A stretch of 64,000 nucleotides of DNA from RUG12395 sp045541735 (GTDB taxonomy: Bacteria; Bacillota; Clostridia; Oscillospirales; CAG-272): the NCBI GenBank assembly GCA_045541735.1, contig JAZQJQ010000138.1, positions 12,010 to 76,009 of the forward strand. The letters are read 5' to 3'. The notes beneath the pieces were generated by a model. That model was not told the DNA's origin and made no database searches. It saw only the letters and a list, made by a program, of their open reading frames with translations. Shown here piece by piece: positions 50,035-58,591 of the stretch. A program made the position numbers and the translations under genes. The number at the start of each line of letters is the position of its first letter. Position 1 is the stretch's first letter.

Positions 50035-51531
50035 TTAATCCGCAACAGTGAAGGTCGTGAGCGTCCACATGTCGTAGTATCTGTAATAAAGATCCTTGTA
50101 AGAAGTAGACTGCTCAAAAAGCACGTTGTTTCCGTCCTCGGGATCATAAGCGGCGGGGTCGCAAACGAGGAACTGATAATCATTAGGATTAGCTGCATCG
50201 GGATTTATGCACTTAGTTATAACAATATAGTGGCTTCCCATATAACTGCTGTCCATACCGATGATAACGCCTTCGGGATGAAGATCAAGCTGTTCCTTGA
50301 TCATCTTCTTATTTGCATAATAGTAAGTGGAAGGCTTGAGAGTTTTACCGTCGACCTTAAAGCGGGAAGCTATCACACCCATAGCGGTATAGATAGGATC
50401 GTTATAAAGCAACTCGGTAGCAGAACGGCAACCGTCGTTATACGTATTAGCAAGAGCGCAGGTATAAGGATCCGCCTCAAGATTACCGTTCTGACCGCTT
50501 CTGAGATCGTAACCCTCGGTCATTCTTGCATCAAGATTGCGAAGGACCATAGCGGCACAGGAAAGAGCACATCCCTCGTCCATCCAGTCGGCCTTGCTGT
50601 TGAAACCGTCTATCATAAAACGCTTGTAAACACCCTGCGAATAGAAGCAGAGATCCTTGAGGGCAACGGCATTCCAACCGCCGGTATACATATTACACTG
50701 GCTGTACCAGGCAAAGGCTTCCTTATCCGTAACCGTCACCTTGCAGGAAACGCTCTTATCACCGAGTGTTGCGGTAATTACGGCCGTTCCTGTTGAAAAT
50801 GCGCAATACGAACCGTTATCATCAACAATGGCAACCTTTTTATCGGAAGTGGACCAAACCACTCTATCTGCGTAAACTGAGGGAGTAACAACGGCAAAAA
50901 GCTCGTTTACTGTGTACTGCTTTACCGTATCATGGTCTTTATTGAGCGAAATAGATATTTCGATATTCTTACCGGTATTTTCGAGCTTCCAACGCTGTGC
51001 GGTGGATGCCGAATGCTTCTGAAGTTCGCACAGATTATAGTAATAATGCGCAAATCTTGTAGAAGATTCAGCAAGTGAATAAGCAGAAAGCTTAGAATCG
51101 GCAGGACGGATACGGACGGTTCCGTCACCGTTCTTGGTTATGTAGAAGCGGTTTGTAGAATCATCGGCATCAGACTTATAAACGGAAGTACCTTCGCCGG
51201 AATTAAGAGGGCACTCAAGCATATATATGCCGCCGTCATTTTGCGGATATATGGAATAAACGTTGTTTCCTCTGTGAATTATTGCGAACTCCTGAGCGCT
51301 TACACCCCTGCGGTTATCAAGGTGCATTCTTCCGTACGTGTCAAACTTAAAGTCGAAAGCTTCAAGCAGCTTGCCGCTTGAAGAGCTTACTATATTGTAT
51401 ATTCCGTCGGAGATAACGTTGCTGCTTGTTTGTGCCTCATCAGCCGATACCGTAAAGCACATAGACAAAGCTGCAAGCACAACGGCAAGAAAAAGCGCCG
51501 CAGATCTTTTGAATTTGTTGTTAAGTATCAT
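50035..51531 (-). CDS. Secreted C39-like cysteine peptidase with ricin-like and Big_2 domains
   Basis: 498 residues. Signal peptide 1-30 (LFLAVVLAALSMCFTVSA). Residues 38-185 resemble a ricin-B-like beta-trefoil (GIYNIVSSSSGKLLEA, QRWKLE). Residues 190-268 form a bacterial Ig-like Big_2 domain (VVWSTSDKKVAIVDDNG, AVITATLGDKSVSCKVTV). Residues 275-498 show a papain-like C39_2-type peptidase: DEGCALSCAAMVLRNLD (Cys321), GSHYIVITK (His) and FLVCDPAAYDPED (Asp). No anchor is seen, so it is probably released. Cleaves an unknown peptide or amide bond outside the cell. Promoter TTGACA/TATAAT upstream suggests strong expression. Confidence 0.8.
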   Translation of the reverse strand: MILNNKFKRSAALFLAVVLAALSMCFTVSADEAQTSSNVISDGIYNIVSSSSGKLLEAFDFKFDTYGRMHLDNRRGVSAQEFAIIHRGNNVYSIYPQNDGGIYMLECPLNSGEGTSVYKSDADDSTNRFYITKNGDGTVRIRPADSKLSAYSLAESSTRFAHYYYNLCELQKHSASTAQRWKLENTGKNIEISISLNKDHDTVKQYTVNELFAVVTPSVYADRVVWSTSDKKVAIVDDNGSYCAFSTGTAVITATLGDKSVSCKVTVTDKEAFAWYSQCNMYTGGWNAVALKDLCFYSQGVYKRFMIDGFNSKADWMDEGCALSCAAMVLRNLDARMTEGYDLRSGQNGNLEADPYTCALANTYNDGCRSATELLYNDPIYTAMGVIASRFKVDGKTLKPSTYYYANKKMIKEQLDLHPEGVIIGMDSSYMGSHYIVITKCINPDAANPNDYQFLVCDPAAYDPEDGNNVLFEQSTSYKDLYYRYYDMWTLTTFTVAD

Positions 51532-51576
51532 TATTCACCATTTTTCGGCATAGTTTCACTTATAAAATTTCAGCTA

Positions 51577-51606
51577 ATTATATAACAAAAGCGTATGTTA
51601 TGTCAA
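51577..51606 (-). promoter_or_regulatory. Promoter of the C39-like peptidase gene
   Basis: Minus strand TTGACA (51601-51606), 18 bp, TATAAT (51577-51582). Confidence 0.8.
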
Positions 51607-51672
51607 GTGTTTTGCCGTATTTTAAACTCTGTACCCCGCAAAATGTTGATTTTTCGTACTCAAAACGACACA

Positions 51673-51705
51673 AAACGGACTGCAGATGGCTTCTGCAGTC
51701 CGTTT
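51673..51705 (-). terminator. Terminator of the methyltransferase-hslO-gpmI operon
   Basis: 13-bp stem (51673-51685 with 51693-51705), minus strand continues TTGTGTCGTTTT. Confidence 0.75.
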
Positions 51706-51715
51706 ATTACAGTGA

Positions 51716-53368
51716 TCACTCAATAATTCCCTTATCCCACATAACGGGAGCATCATATCCGAGGAGGTTTACTATAGTTGCCGCAACGGAAGAAAGACCG
51801 AAGGATCCGTCATCCTCACGCACTTTATAGTCGCTTCTGCCGCTCTTATCATAAACGTAGCAAGGAACTTTGTTAAGGGTGTGGCTGGTCTTTGCCTTAA
51901 AGCTTCCGCTCTTGGATGCCTTGGGCTCACCGGTCTTTTTGTCAAGCTCATACATCTCATCCGCATTTCCGTGGTCAGCTGTTATGACCGCAATACCGCC
52001 CATCTCATCAACTGCCGCAAGCAGCCTTGCGAGCTGAAGGTCGAGCGCCTCTACGGAAACGATTGTTGCATCGATGTTTCCGGTGTGTCCTACCATATCG
52101 CCGTTAGGATAGTTTACACGGAGGAACTTATATTCCCCGCTCTTCACACATTCGATAAGCTTATCGGTGATCTCGGCGCACTTCATCCAGGGACGCTGCT
52201 CGAAAGGCACCACGTCGCTCTGTATCTCTATATAAGTTTCAAGCTCATCGGAGAACTTACCGCTTCTGTTACCGTTCCAGAAATAGGTAACGTGTCCGTA
52301 TTTCTGTGTTTCCGAAATAGCAAGCACGTTAACGCCGCTGCCCGCAAGATACTCGCCCATGGTATTGGTGATTTCAGGGGGAGCAACAAGGTATCTGGAG
52401 GGGATGTGAAGGTCACCGTCGTACTCAAGCATACCGGCGTATACGACCTTGGGAACGCGAACGCGGTCAAACTTAGAAAAATCATCTCCGCTTTCAAAAG
52501 CGCGCGAGATCTCAAGGGAACGGTCTCCACGGAAGTTGTAGAATACAACGCTGTCGCCATCGTTAATAGTGCCGACTGGGTTTCCGTTTTCCGCAATTAC
52601 GAATGCGGGAAGATCCTGATCTATTACTCCGGATTCCTTACGGTAGGTTTCGATCGCCTCCTTTGCGGATGCAAACTGTCTTCCCTCGCCGAGTACGTGG
52701 GTACGCCAGCCGCGCTCTACCATGCTCCAATCAGCTTCATAACGGTCCATGGTGATGTTCATTCTGCCTCCGCCGGATGCAATGCGCGCATCAAAACCTT
52801 CGTCTCGAAGAGATGCAAGGAACTCTTCAAAAGGTTCGGTGTAATCAAGCGCGGAGGTCTCGCCAACGTCTCGTCCGTCAAGCAAAATGTGGAAGCGAAC
52901 GGTCTTGATACCCTCCTTCTTTGCCTGTTCGGTCATTGCCTTGAGGTGGTCTATATGAGAGTGAACGTTTCCGTCGGAGAAAAGACCGATGAAGTGAAGC
53001 ACCGCACCGTCATTTTTTGCGTTTGCGGAAATCTCCTTCCATGCGTTACCGTTGAACATTTTTCCGGACTCTATGGAGTTGGAAACAAGCTTTGCGCCCT
53101 GCGCGAATACCTGACCTGCACCAAGCGCGTTGTGGCCGACCTCAGAGTTACCCATATCATCGTCCGAAGGAAGACCTACAGCCGTGCCGTGAGCCTTGAG
53201 CTCAACGCAGGGGCAGGTGTTTTTGAGCATATCAAGAGTTGGAGTATTTGCTCTTTCAACTGCATTACCGGCATTTTTGCCGCCAACACCGATACCGTCC
53301 ATTACAACGCAAAGGACAGGTCCCTTGGCAGCTTCGAATTTTTCTGATTTTTTAAGTGTCTGCATCAT
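51716..53368 (-). CDS. gpmI: 2,3-bisphosphoglycerate-independent phosphoglycerate mutase
   Basis: About 550 residues. Alkaline-phosphatase-superfamily enzyme: VVMDGIGVGG, phosphoserine nucleophile in DMGNSEVGHNALGAGQ, LFSDGNVHSH, GGRMNITMDRYEADW (GpmI-specific), VITADHGNADEM. Interconverts 3- and 2-phosphoglycerate with manganese. The ATG at 53368 overlaps the hslO stop (TGATG); a second ATG at 53365 is equally possible. Last gene of a three-gene operon. Confidence 0.95.
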   Translation of the reverse strand: MMQTLKKSEKFEAAKGPVLCVVMDGIGVGGKNAGNAVERANTPTLDMLKNTCPCVELKAHGTAVGLPSDDDMGNSEVGHNALGAGQVFAQGAKLVSNSIESGKMFNGNAWKEISANAKNDGAVLHFIGLFSDGNVHSHIDHLKAMTEQAKKEGIKTVRFHILLDGRDVGETSALDYTEPFEEFLASLRDEGFDARIASGGGRMNITMDRYEADWSMVERGWRTHVLGEGRQFASAKEAIETYRKESGVIDQDLPAFVIAENGNPVGTINDGDSVVFYNFRGDRSLEISRAFESGDDFSKFDRVRVPKVVYAGMLEYDGDLHIPSRYLVAPPEITNTMGEYLAGSGVNVLAISETQKYGHVTYFWNGNRSGKFSDELETYIEIQSDVVPFEQRPWMKCAEITDKLIECVKSGEYKFLRVNYPNGDMVGHTGNIDATIVSVEALDLQLARLLAAVDEMGGIAVITADHGNADEMYELDKKTGEPKASKSGSFKAKTSHTLNKVPCYVYDKSGRSDYKVREDDGSFGLSSVAATIVNLLGYDAPVMWDKGIIE

Positions 53369-54291
53369 CAAACCTCTTCTTCATTTATATCATTGTCGAA
53401 CATCTCTTCGATGTCCTCTTTTGTAAACACGTAATTATTTCCGCAGAAGCGGCATCCGACCTCTATCACGGGGTCTTTGCCCTCGGCGATTGCCTCGTCT
53501 ATAAGCGAAAGCGCCTCTTTTTTGCCGATGCTGTGTACGGCATTGCCGGTTCTTTCGCGTGAGCAGGTGCATTCATACTTAACTTCTATCTCATCGAAAA
53601 CGTCGTATTCAATTCCGTCGAGCGCTATGTCGGCAACAAACATGTTGGCCTTGCCGGTTTCCGAATAACGGGAGAATATACCCGAAATATCGGTGAGACG
53701 TTCGGCGTTTTTTTCAAGCTTCGAGATGATCGACTCGTCCGCAAACGGCAAAAGCTGAATAATAATTCCACCCGCACCGATGCAATCTGCATTCTTACCT
53801 ATTAGAACTCCGAGCGCGCAGAGAGTCGGTATCTGCTCGCTTTGCGCAAAGTAAGCGGCTACGTCCTCCGCTATCTCGCCCGATACGAGCTCAACGGAAC
53901 CGATATGAGGCTCTTTACCTCCGCAATCGCGTATAACGCGCATCATACCGTTTCCGACAGCCGCACCAACGTCAAGCTTTCCGTTAGGTTTAGAGGGCGG
54001 ATCGGCAAGCGGGTTTTCTATATATCCGCGAATGTTTCCAAGCCAGTCGGAGCAAACTATCAGCTTTCCGGCTTCACCGTCGCCGTCAAGTGTGAGGGTG
54101 AGAGCGTCGGTCTTTTCACCGAGCATACAGCCGATCATAGAACCAACTGTGAGGAGTCTGCCGAGGGCAGCAGATGCCGTAGGAGCCGTACCGTGTATCC
54201 TGATCCCCTCGTTTACAATGTCCTTTGATTCTATAATGTGAACACGCGCACTGCCGTCGCGGGTCATTATCCTTGTTATTTTTGAACTCAT
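53368..54291 (-). CDS. hslO: Redox-regulated chaperone Hsp33
   Basis: 307 residues. N-terminal Hsp33 fold with GRLLTVGSMIGCML, GNGMMRVIRD; C-terminal redox switch with CTCSRERTG and CRFCGNNYVF giving the C-x-C...C-x-x-C zinc site. Holdase activated by oxidation and unfolding, cytoplasmic. Start is 0-1 nt after the methyltransferase stop with GGGAGG 11 nt upstream; the downstream gpmI is coupled. Confidence 0.95.
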   Translation of the reverse strand: MSSKITRIMTRDGSARVHIIESKDIVNEGIRIHGTAPTASAALGRLLTVGSMIGCMLGEKTDALTLTLDGDGEAGKLIVCSDWLGNIRGYIENPLADPPSKPNGKLDVGAAVGNGMMRVIRDCGGKEPHIGSVELVSGEIAEDVAAYFAQSEQIPTLCALGVLIGKNADCIGAGGIIIQLLPFADESIISKLEKNAERLTDISGIFSRYSETGKANMFVADIALDGIEYDVFDEIEVKYECTCSRERTGNAVHSIGKKEALSLIDEAIAEGKDPVIEVGCRFCGNNYVFTKEDIEEMFDNDINEEEV

Positions 54292-55065
54292 TTATTTTAC
54301 GTCCTCCCAGGGCCGTTTTGCAAAGTAATATAATCTTTCGTCGGTATCGGTAGGATTCGAAAAATCCATATTTCCGTATACGCCGCAAAATTCCAAGCCC
54401 GCCGTCTTTAATGCACGGAGTACCGTACGGTGAGAAAAATACTTTTCGCGCTGGACAGCATCCGTACGCTCGTATCTTCCGTCCTCACGCTCTTCGAAGA
54501 CCGACAGCCTGAACTCGGCGATACCGCGCTTGGGATCATAAAAATTCTCCCAGCCGCAATACATTCCGTCATCCTCAAGAATATACGCATTATCTCCGTA
54601 GATACGTTCATATTTGTATTTTGAATTGAGATCAAAATACAATACTCCGCCGTATTCGAGATAGTTACAAGCGAGACGGAAGACTTTTTCAAGCTCCTTG
54701 GCGGAAGTAAGGTGATTCAACGAATCAAGGCAACAGGTAATAGCATCGACCGTGCCGTAAAGCTCAAAGTCGCGCATATCCTGACAAAGGAGAAGTACGT
54801 CGGTAAATCCCTCTTGATACAGTCTGTCTCTTGCGGTATTAAGCATATTCGGCGAAATATCAGCGCCTTGCATATCAAGTCCCCGCCGAGCAAGCTCTAA
54901 AAGCATACTGCCTGTGCCGCAACAAAGGTCAAGCGCTGTATTCGGGCGTCTTGAAAACCGCTCTGCTCCCTCAAGAAAAAAATCCGCCATAGCAGAGTGG
55001 TCTACGCAAGCGTTTATGCCGTCATACCTGCTTGCGAGTATATCGTAAATACCCTTTCCGTTCAT
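54292..55065 (-). CDS. SAM-dependent methyltransferase
   Basis: 257 residues. ALDLCCGTGSMLLELARRG (motif I), GADISPNML, ITCCLDSLNHL and YFDLNSKYKYE, as in the small-molecule class I methyltransferases common upstream of hslO in Clostridia. Substrate unknown. ATG at 55065 with AGGTG upstream; an in-frame ATG at 55083 would add six residues. First gene of the operon. Confidence 0.85.
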   Translation of the reverse strand: MNGKGIYDILASRYDGINACVDHSAMADFFLEGAERFSRRPNTALDLCCGTGSMLLELARRGLDMQGADISPNMLNTARDRLYQEGFTDVLLLCQDMRDFELYGTVDAITCCLDSLNHLTSAKELEKVFRLACNYLEYGGVLYFDLNSKYKYERIYGDNAYILEDDGMYCGWENFYDPKRGIAEFRLSVFEEREDGRYERTDAVQREKYFSHRTVLRALKTAGLEFCGVYGNMDFSNPTDTDERLYYFAKRPWEDVK

Positions 55066-55115
55066 CTCTTCACCTACGGCCATAATTAGGCATCATGATT
55101 AAGCATTTCCAATAT

Positions 55116-55144
55116 ATTCTAATACATTCGCTTTGCAAAGTAAA
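55116..55144 (-). promoter_or_regulatory. Promoter of the methyltransferase-hslO-gpmI operon
   Basis: Minus strand TTTACT (55139-55144), 17 bp, TAGAAT (55116-55121). Confidence 0.5.
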
Positions 55145-55170
55145 TACCTTTGCGAAATTTTATTTTAGCA

Positions 55171-55209
55171 AAAGGGGATGTAAATAAATCACTTTTTTAC
55201 ATCCCCTTT
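55171..55209 (-). terminator. Terminator of the sigma-like pair
   Basis: 14-bp stem (55171-55184 with 55196-55209), minus strand continues TGCTAAAATAAAATT. Confidence 0.75.
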
Positions 55210-55211
55210 GG

Positions 55212-55595
55212 TCACTCTTTAAAATTTTTTTCCATATAACGCTTATGCATGATCCGCGGCGTGGATTCGCAGTGTGAGCCGATAGCAAAAGCTATCTTCT
55301 GCCAGCTCCATCCGTCTATGTAATACATAGTGAATATTCTGCGTATAGTGCTTTGCTCTATTCCGTTTATAAAATTCTGTATCTCACTTGCTACCTCCAT
55401 ACAACGCACTAGATTCTCATTTATCGCATTGCGGTAAGCCTCAGCTTCGGGGCAGCAGATACCGCCAAGCCTCTCCGCATCCTTTTCAAGAAAGCGAAGT
55501 CTGATCCTTTCGGCCGTTGCTTCCTTGAGCAAAGACCTGTAATCTTCAAGCTGCTGTCTTGTGAGGCGGACGGGTATACTCTTCTTTTTCAGCAT
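55212..55595 (-). CDS. Phage/mobile-element type sigma-factor-like HTH protein
   Basis: 127 residues. N-terminal basic and helical region (QQLEDYRSLLKEATAERIRLRF), then a sigma region 4-like helix-turn-helix: TIRRIFTMYYIDGWSWQKIAFAIG with a recognition-like helix ESTPRIMHKRYM. The layout matches DUF1492-like/ArpU-like late regulators carried by phages and conjugative elements. GGAGGG 7 nt before ATG; 10 nt after the small upstream gene, so co-transcribed. No other phage gene is near; it is a domesticated or leftover pair. Confidence 0.75.
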   Translation of the reverse strand: MLKKKSIPVRLTRQQLEDYRSLLKEATAERIRLRFLEKDAERLGGICCPEAEAYRNAINENLVRCMEVASEIQNFINGIEQSTIRRIFTMYYIDGWSWQKIAFAIGSHCESTPRIMHKRYMEKNFKE

Positions 55596-55605
55596 TCAAC
55601 CCTCC

Positions 55606-55824
55606 TCAACGATTTGCACTAAGAGCAAGCACTGTGTCACGGATTGTTTCAAGCTCTCCGCTCAAGCGTTTCTCATCAGCGGAAAGCGAGTCGATCTCCT
55701 CGGCTATCTCTGAAAGCAGCTCGTCAAGCTTATCGAGCGCCGCAAGCATCTCTTCCCTCGTGGAGGGCATATCAAAACGGGGTTCGTATGGGTCACAAGT
55801 GACCGATGTGAAGTTGCTAAGCAA
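55606..55824 (-). CDS. Small coiled-coil protein upstream of the sigma-like gene
   Basis: 72 residues from a TTG at 55824 (AGGAG 7 nt upstream): Pro-rich start then a long amphipathic helix (AALDKLDELLSEIAEEIDSL) that should form a coiled coil. An ATG at 55884 extends the frame by 20 basic residues but has no ribosome site and coincides with the expected transcript start, so it could only be used as a leaderless start. No family recognised. Co-transcribed with the sigma-like gene. Confidence 0.6.
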   Translation of the reverse strand: MLSNFTSVTCDPYEPRFDMPSTREEMLAALDKLDELLSEIAEEIDSLSADEKRLSGELETIRDTVLALSANR

Positions 55825-55890
55825 ATCCTTTCTCCTTTTCCGAGGGTGTTTTTTACGAAATTCGACAAAATTCGAAATTTCCATATTTTT

Positions 55891-55919
55891 ACTATATCAC
55901 ATAATTTTTCCATTTTCAA
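55891..55919 (-). promoter_or_regulatory. Promoter of the sigma-like pair
   Basis: Minus strand TTGAAA (55914-55919), 17 bp, TATAGT (55891-55896); expected +1 near 55884. Confidence 0.6.
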
Positions 55920-56003
55920 GTAAAATAATCAAAATTATCCCCTCTATGAATTTGCCTACATTCTACAACATTAAAATCGTACAAATCGTACAAACCGAAA
56001 AAA

Positions 56004-56032
56004 TTTCCCGCACTTTTTAAAAGTGCGGGAAA
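56004..56032 (-). terminator. Terminator of the gld-type ABC operon
   Basis: 13-bp stem (56004-56016 with 56020-56032), minus strand continues TTTTTTCGG-like sequence just after the pairing. Confidence 0.85.
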
Positions 56033-56045
56033 GCTAAAATATAAA

Positions 56046-57077
56046 TCAAAATAGGGATTCAAACGCACTGATATCGACAGAGAAAACCATATCGGAATCG
56101 GGCAGAAGCATATAGCAATCTGTCTTTGTTTCACTGTTTTGCACTGTTGCAAACGTAATAACGTACTGCATAGGAGTTTGAACTTTACCTGCGGAGGAAT
56201 TCTCGGTAGATATTTCAAGCTCCTCGGTATAATGGACAGTGAGCTTTATCGGCTTATCCAAACCGTATACGGCACGTTCCGCTTCTTCAAGATGATAATC
56301 GGGGCAGGAGAGTACGATGGGATTGAGGACTCCGTCAACTATCTCATCTCCGGTCTCGGCATCAAGCTCAACAGCAGAACCTGCCTCATTTGTCAGAACG
56401 TAATAAGTTTCCTCTTTTTCTTCAGCGGTTCCGTCCTCATTTGTAACGGTAACGATGCGGGATAGCTTTTCAAGAGTTACCGTTCCCCGTACGGACTCTG
56501 TTACTATCTTATTCACCTTGCTTGCATCGATATCCTCTATCTCATCAAGCGCAAGAAGATCGGTATATACATCGCTGCAGTAATCAAGGATCGCCTTATT
56601 AACGCTGTAAACGGCAGTACTTCCCTTCAACGAAAGATAATACTCGGAGGTGTGCTTATTCTGCAGACCAATATAGTACTCAACGGTACTGCCGTCGGTA
56701 TATTTCATAGTAATACGGTATGAGGGAGCATCGAGTCCGTATTCTGTGCTGGTATTTCCGTCTGCGGTGATCATGCGGTTGCACGCAACGGTAGTAAGCG
56801 CGGATGCAATCGAAGCTACCCTTGCCTGGTCGAGAGGCATATATTCATCAGCGGGATTTATCCATTTACCGCTCTTGTACTCAAACGAAACGGTCTCGCC
56901 CTTTGCTTCGTACTCCATAAAGGAAAGCATTGCGGGATCGGTCTCAACAACAAATATATAAGAGGTAGTATTCTCGGGTTCTTCGACAGTGTCGGACATA
57001 CCTCGCACACCGAACCAAGCTGCTATCAAAACCCCGAGCACGGCAACTGCAAGAAGTAATTTAATACCCTTGTTCAA
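56046..57077 (-). CDS. DUF4340 protein of gliding-type ABC system
   Basis: 343 residues. N-terminal membrane anchor (LLLAVAVLGVLIAAWFGV) and an extracellular repeat-like region with DQARVASIASALTTVACNRMI, EYGLDAPSYRITMKYTDGSTVEYYIG, typical of DUF4340. Start codon is TTG directly after the GldG stop (TAATTG), with GGAGG inside the GldG end. Genes of this type always accompany GldG; the exported substrate is unknown. Confidence 0.85.
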   Translation of the reverse strand: MNKGIKLLLAVAVLGVLIAAWFGVRGMSDTVEEPENTTSYIFVVETDPAMLSFMEYEAKGETVSFEYKSGKWINPADEYMPLDQARVASIASALTTVACNRMITADGNTSTEYGLDAPSYRITMKYTDGSTVEYYIGLQNKHTSEYYLSLKGSTAVYSVNKAILDYCSDVYTDLLALDEIEDIDASKVNKIVTESVRGTVTLEKLSRIVTVTNEDGTAEEKEETYYVLTNEAGSAVELDAETGDEIVDGVLNPIVLSCPDYHLEEAERAVYGLDKPIKLTVHYTEELEISTENSSAGKVQTPMQYVITFATVQNSETKTDCYMLLPDSDMVFSVDISAFESLF

Positions 57078-58577
57078 TTACCTCGACCTCCTTCTGTACC
57101 AAACGGCAAATCCGCCGCCCACAACAGCGAGAGGAATTACCGCACAAACGATGATAAGCCATGTATTTGCAGCCTTTTCGGTTATGACAAGCGGCTGGAC
57201 GGAAAGCGAAATGGTTCTGATAGAAACGGAGTTGGTCTTTTCGGCACACCAGCCGAGAGAATTAAGGAAGAGGTCGGTATTTCCTCCGCTTACCATGCTG
57301 TCTGCTTGGGCATTCAAAAACTCATCCGAAGCAAACCAAACCGCCTTTCCGTTACCGATAGCAACTGCGGCTGCGGGAATGAACTGACCAAGCGTATCAC
57401 CTTCCTCGTAGCTGATCTTGGTGGCATTTGGGTCGGCCTTACCCACCGCATCAGTACTCGTCAAGAGGATGGGTGTAACGCTGTCAACTCCCTCGGGTAA
57501 TGTTTCCGCCTTTACCATCGCATGGCTGAGCGCCATCAAAACACGCTTGCCTCCCTCGGCAATGGGGTCGGTTATCTCGTGGCTCTGAAGCGCGGGAAGC
57601 AGATAATACGTTGCCTGCGTATAATATCCGCGAGAGCCCTCGACGACCAGTCCGCCGCACACGTCAAGTCCAAGCTCTGACGCAAGCTTAACGAAATTGG
57701 TAAGATTTCCTATTTTGTATCCGGCACAAACGACCACGTTACCGCCTTCGCGGGCAAAGCTCAGGATCGCTTCAAGCTCGGCATCGGAAATATCGGATGT
57801 GGGACCGCTGATGAGTATGATGTCTGCGTCCTCGGGAACGGAAACGCTTCCCTGCACGATCTCGGAAACCAATTCGTCACCAAGATTGCCGGAAGAAGAT
57901 TCAATAAGGCTAAGAGTATCATACTCAAAGTTTTCGTCAGCAATATAACCGAGATAAGTTTCCGAAAGTGCGGTTTCGCCATGACCGGTAAGCGCATACA
58001 GCTTCGGAATATCCGTAGCAATAACGTAGTCGATAGCGGAGGTAACGGCATTTTCGCCGGCAAAAACGGTCTCGCCCTGCGGCATAACGCCGTAGTAATA
58101 GTAGTTGTAGTATTCTTCCTCCGTGTAAGTGGTATAGACTATTTCTCCGTAAGGAACGACCTTTACGCGCTTATCGCTGACAACGATAAGGCTGTTATCC
58201 TCAAGCGCGTCATCGGTGTACTGAGCAATAAAATTGGGGGAAACGGCAGGGTCTACGGTCTTGATCTTTATTTTGGAGTTTGAGGAAGAATATCTTGAAA
58301 GAAGCTCGGTAAGATATTCAAGCTCATAGCCGCTCTGGGCAACGTGATAAACAGTCACTTCTTCGTTTACAGAATTGATTATCTCCTCAGACTGAGTATC
58401 AAGAGTGAAGAACTTTTTTGAAGAAGTATCAAGCTTGATAAACTCGGACGGCAGAGAATTTACGATAAGATTGATGAATATAAGCGCGGCAAGCACTACC
58501 GCAGTCATCACAACGCTGTAGCCTCCTGCCTTCAAAGCTTTTGCGGAGGCTGTATTTTTATTCTTTACATCTTTCAT
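57078..58577 (-). CDS. GldG-type ABC auxiliary protein
   Basis: 499 residues. N-terminal transmembrane segment (VVMTAVVLAALIFINLIVNSL), large extracellular ABC_transp_aux domain (FFTLDTQSEEIINSVNEEVTVYHV, LYALTGHGETALSE, DADIILISGPTSDISDAEL, GNVVVCAGY) and a C-terminal transmembrane helix before RRRSR. In Flavobacteria GldG works with GldA and GldF in gliding; in Clostridia the system is present without gliding and its cargo is unknown. GGAGG 9 nt before ATG. Confidence 0.88.
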   Translation of the reverse strand: MKDVKNKNTASAKALKAGGYSVVMTAVVLAALIFINLIVNSLPSEFIKLDTSSKKFFTLDTQSEEIINSVNEEVTVYHVAQSGYELEYLTELLSRYSSSNSKIKIKTVDPAVSPNFIAQYTDDALEDNSLIVVSDKRVKVVPYGEIVYTTYTEEEYYNYYYYGVMPQGETVFAGENAVTSAIDYVIATDIPKLYALTGHGETALSETYLGYIADENFEYDTLSLIESSSGNLGDELVSEIVQGSVSVPEDADIILISGPTSDISDAELEAILSFAREGGNVVVCAGYKIGNLTNFVKLASELGLDVCGGLVVEGSRGYYTQATYYLLPALQSHEITDPIAEGGKRVLMALSHAMVKAETLPEGVDSVTPILLTSTDAVGKADPNATKISYEEGDTLGQFIPAAAVAIGNGKAVWFASDEFLNAQADSMVSGGNTDLFLNSLGWCAEKTNSVSIRTISLSVQPLVITEKAANTWLIIVCAVIPLAVVGGGFAVWYRRRSR

Positions 58578-58591
58578 TTCACTTAACCTCC

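Noticed and set aside
51881..53347. 488-codon open frame on the plus strand
   Set aside because: Antisense shadow of gpmI; composition is that of a reverse-complement frame and no ribosome site or motif supports it.
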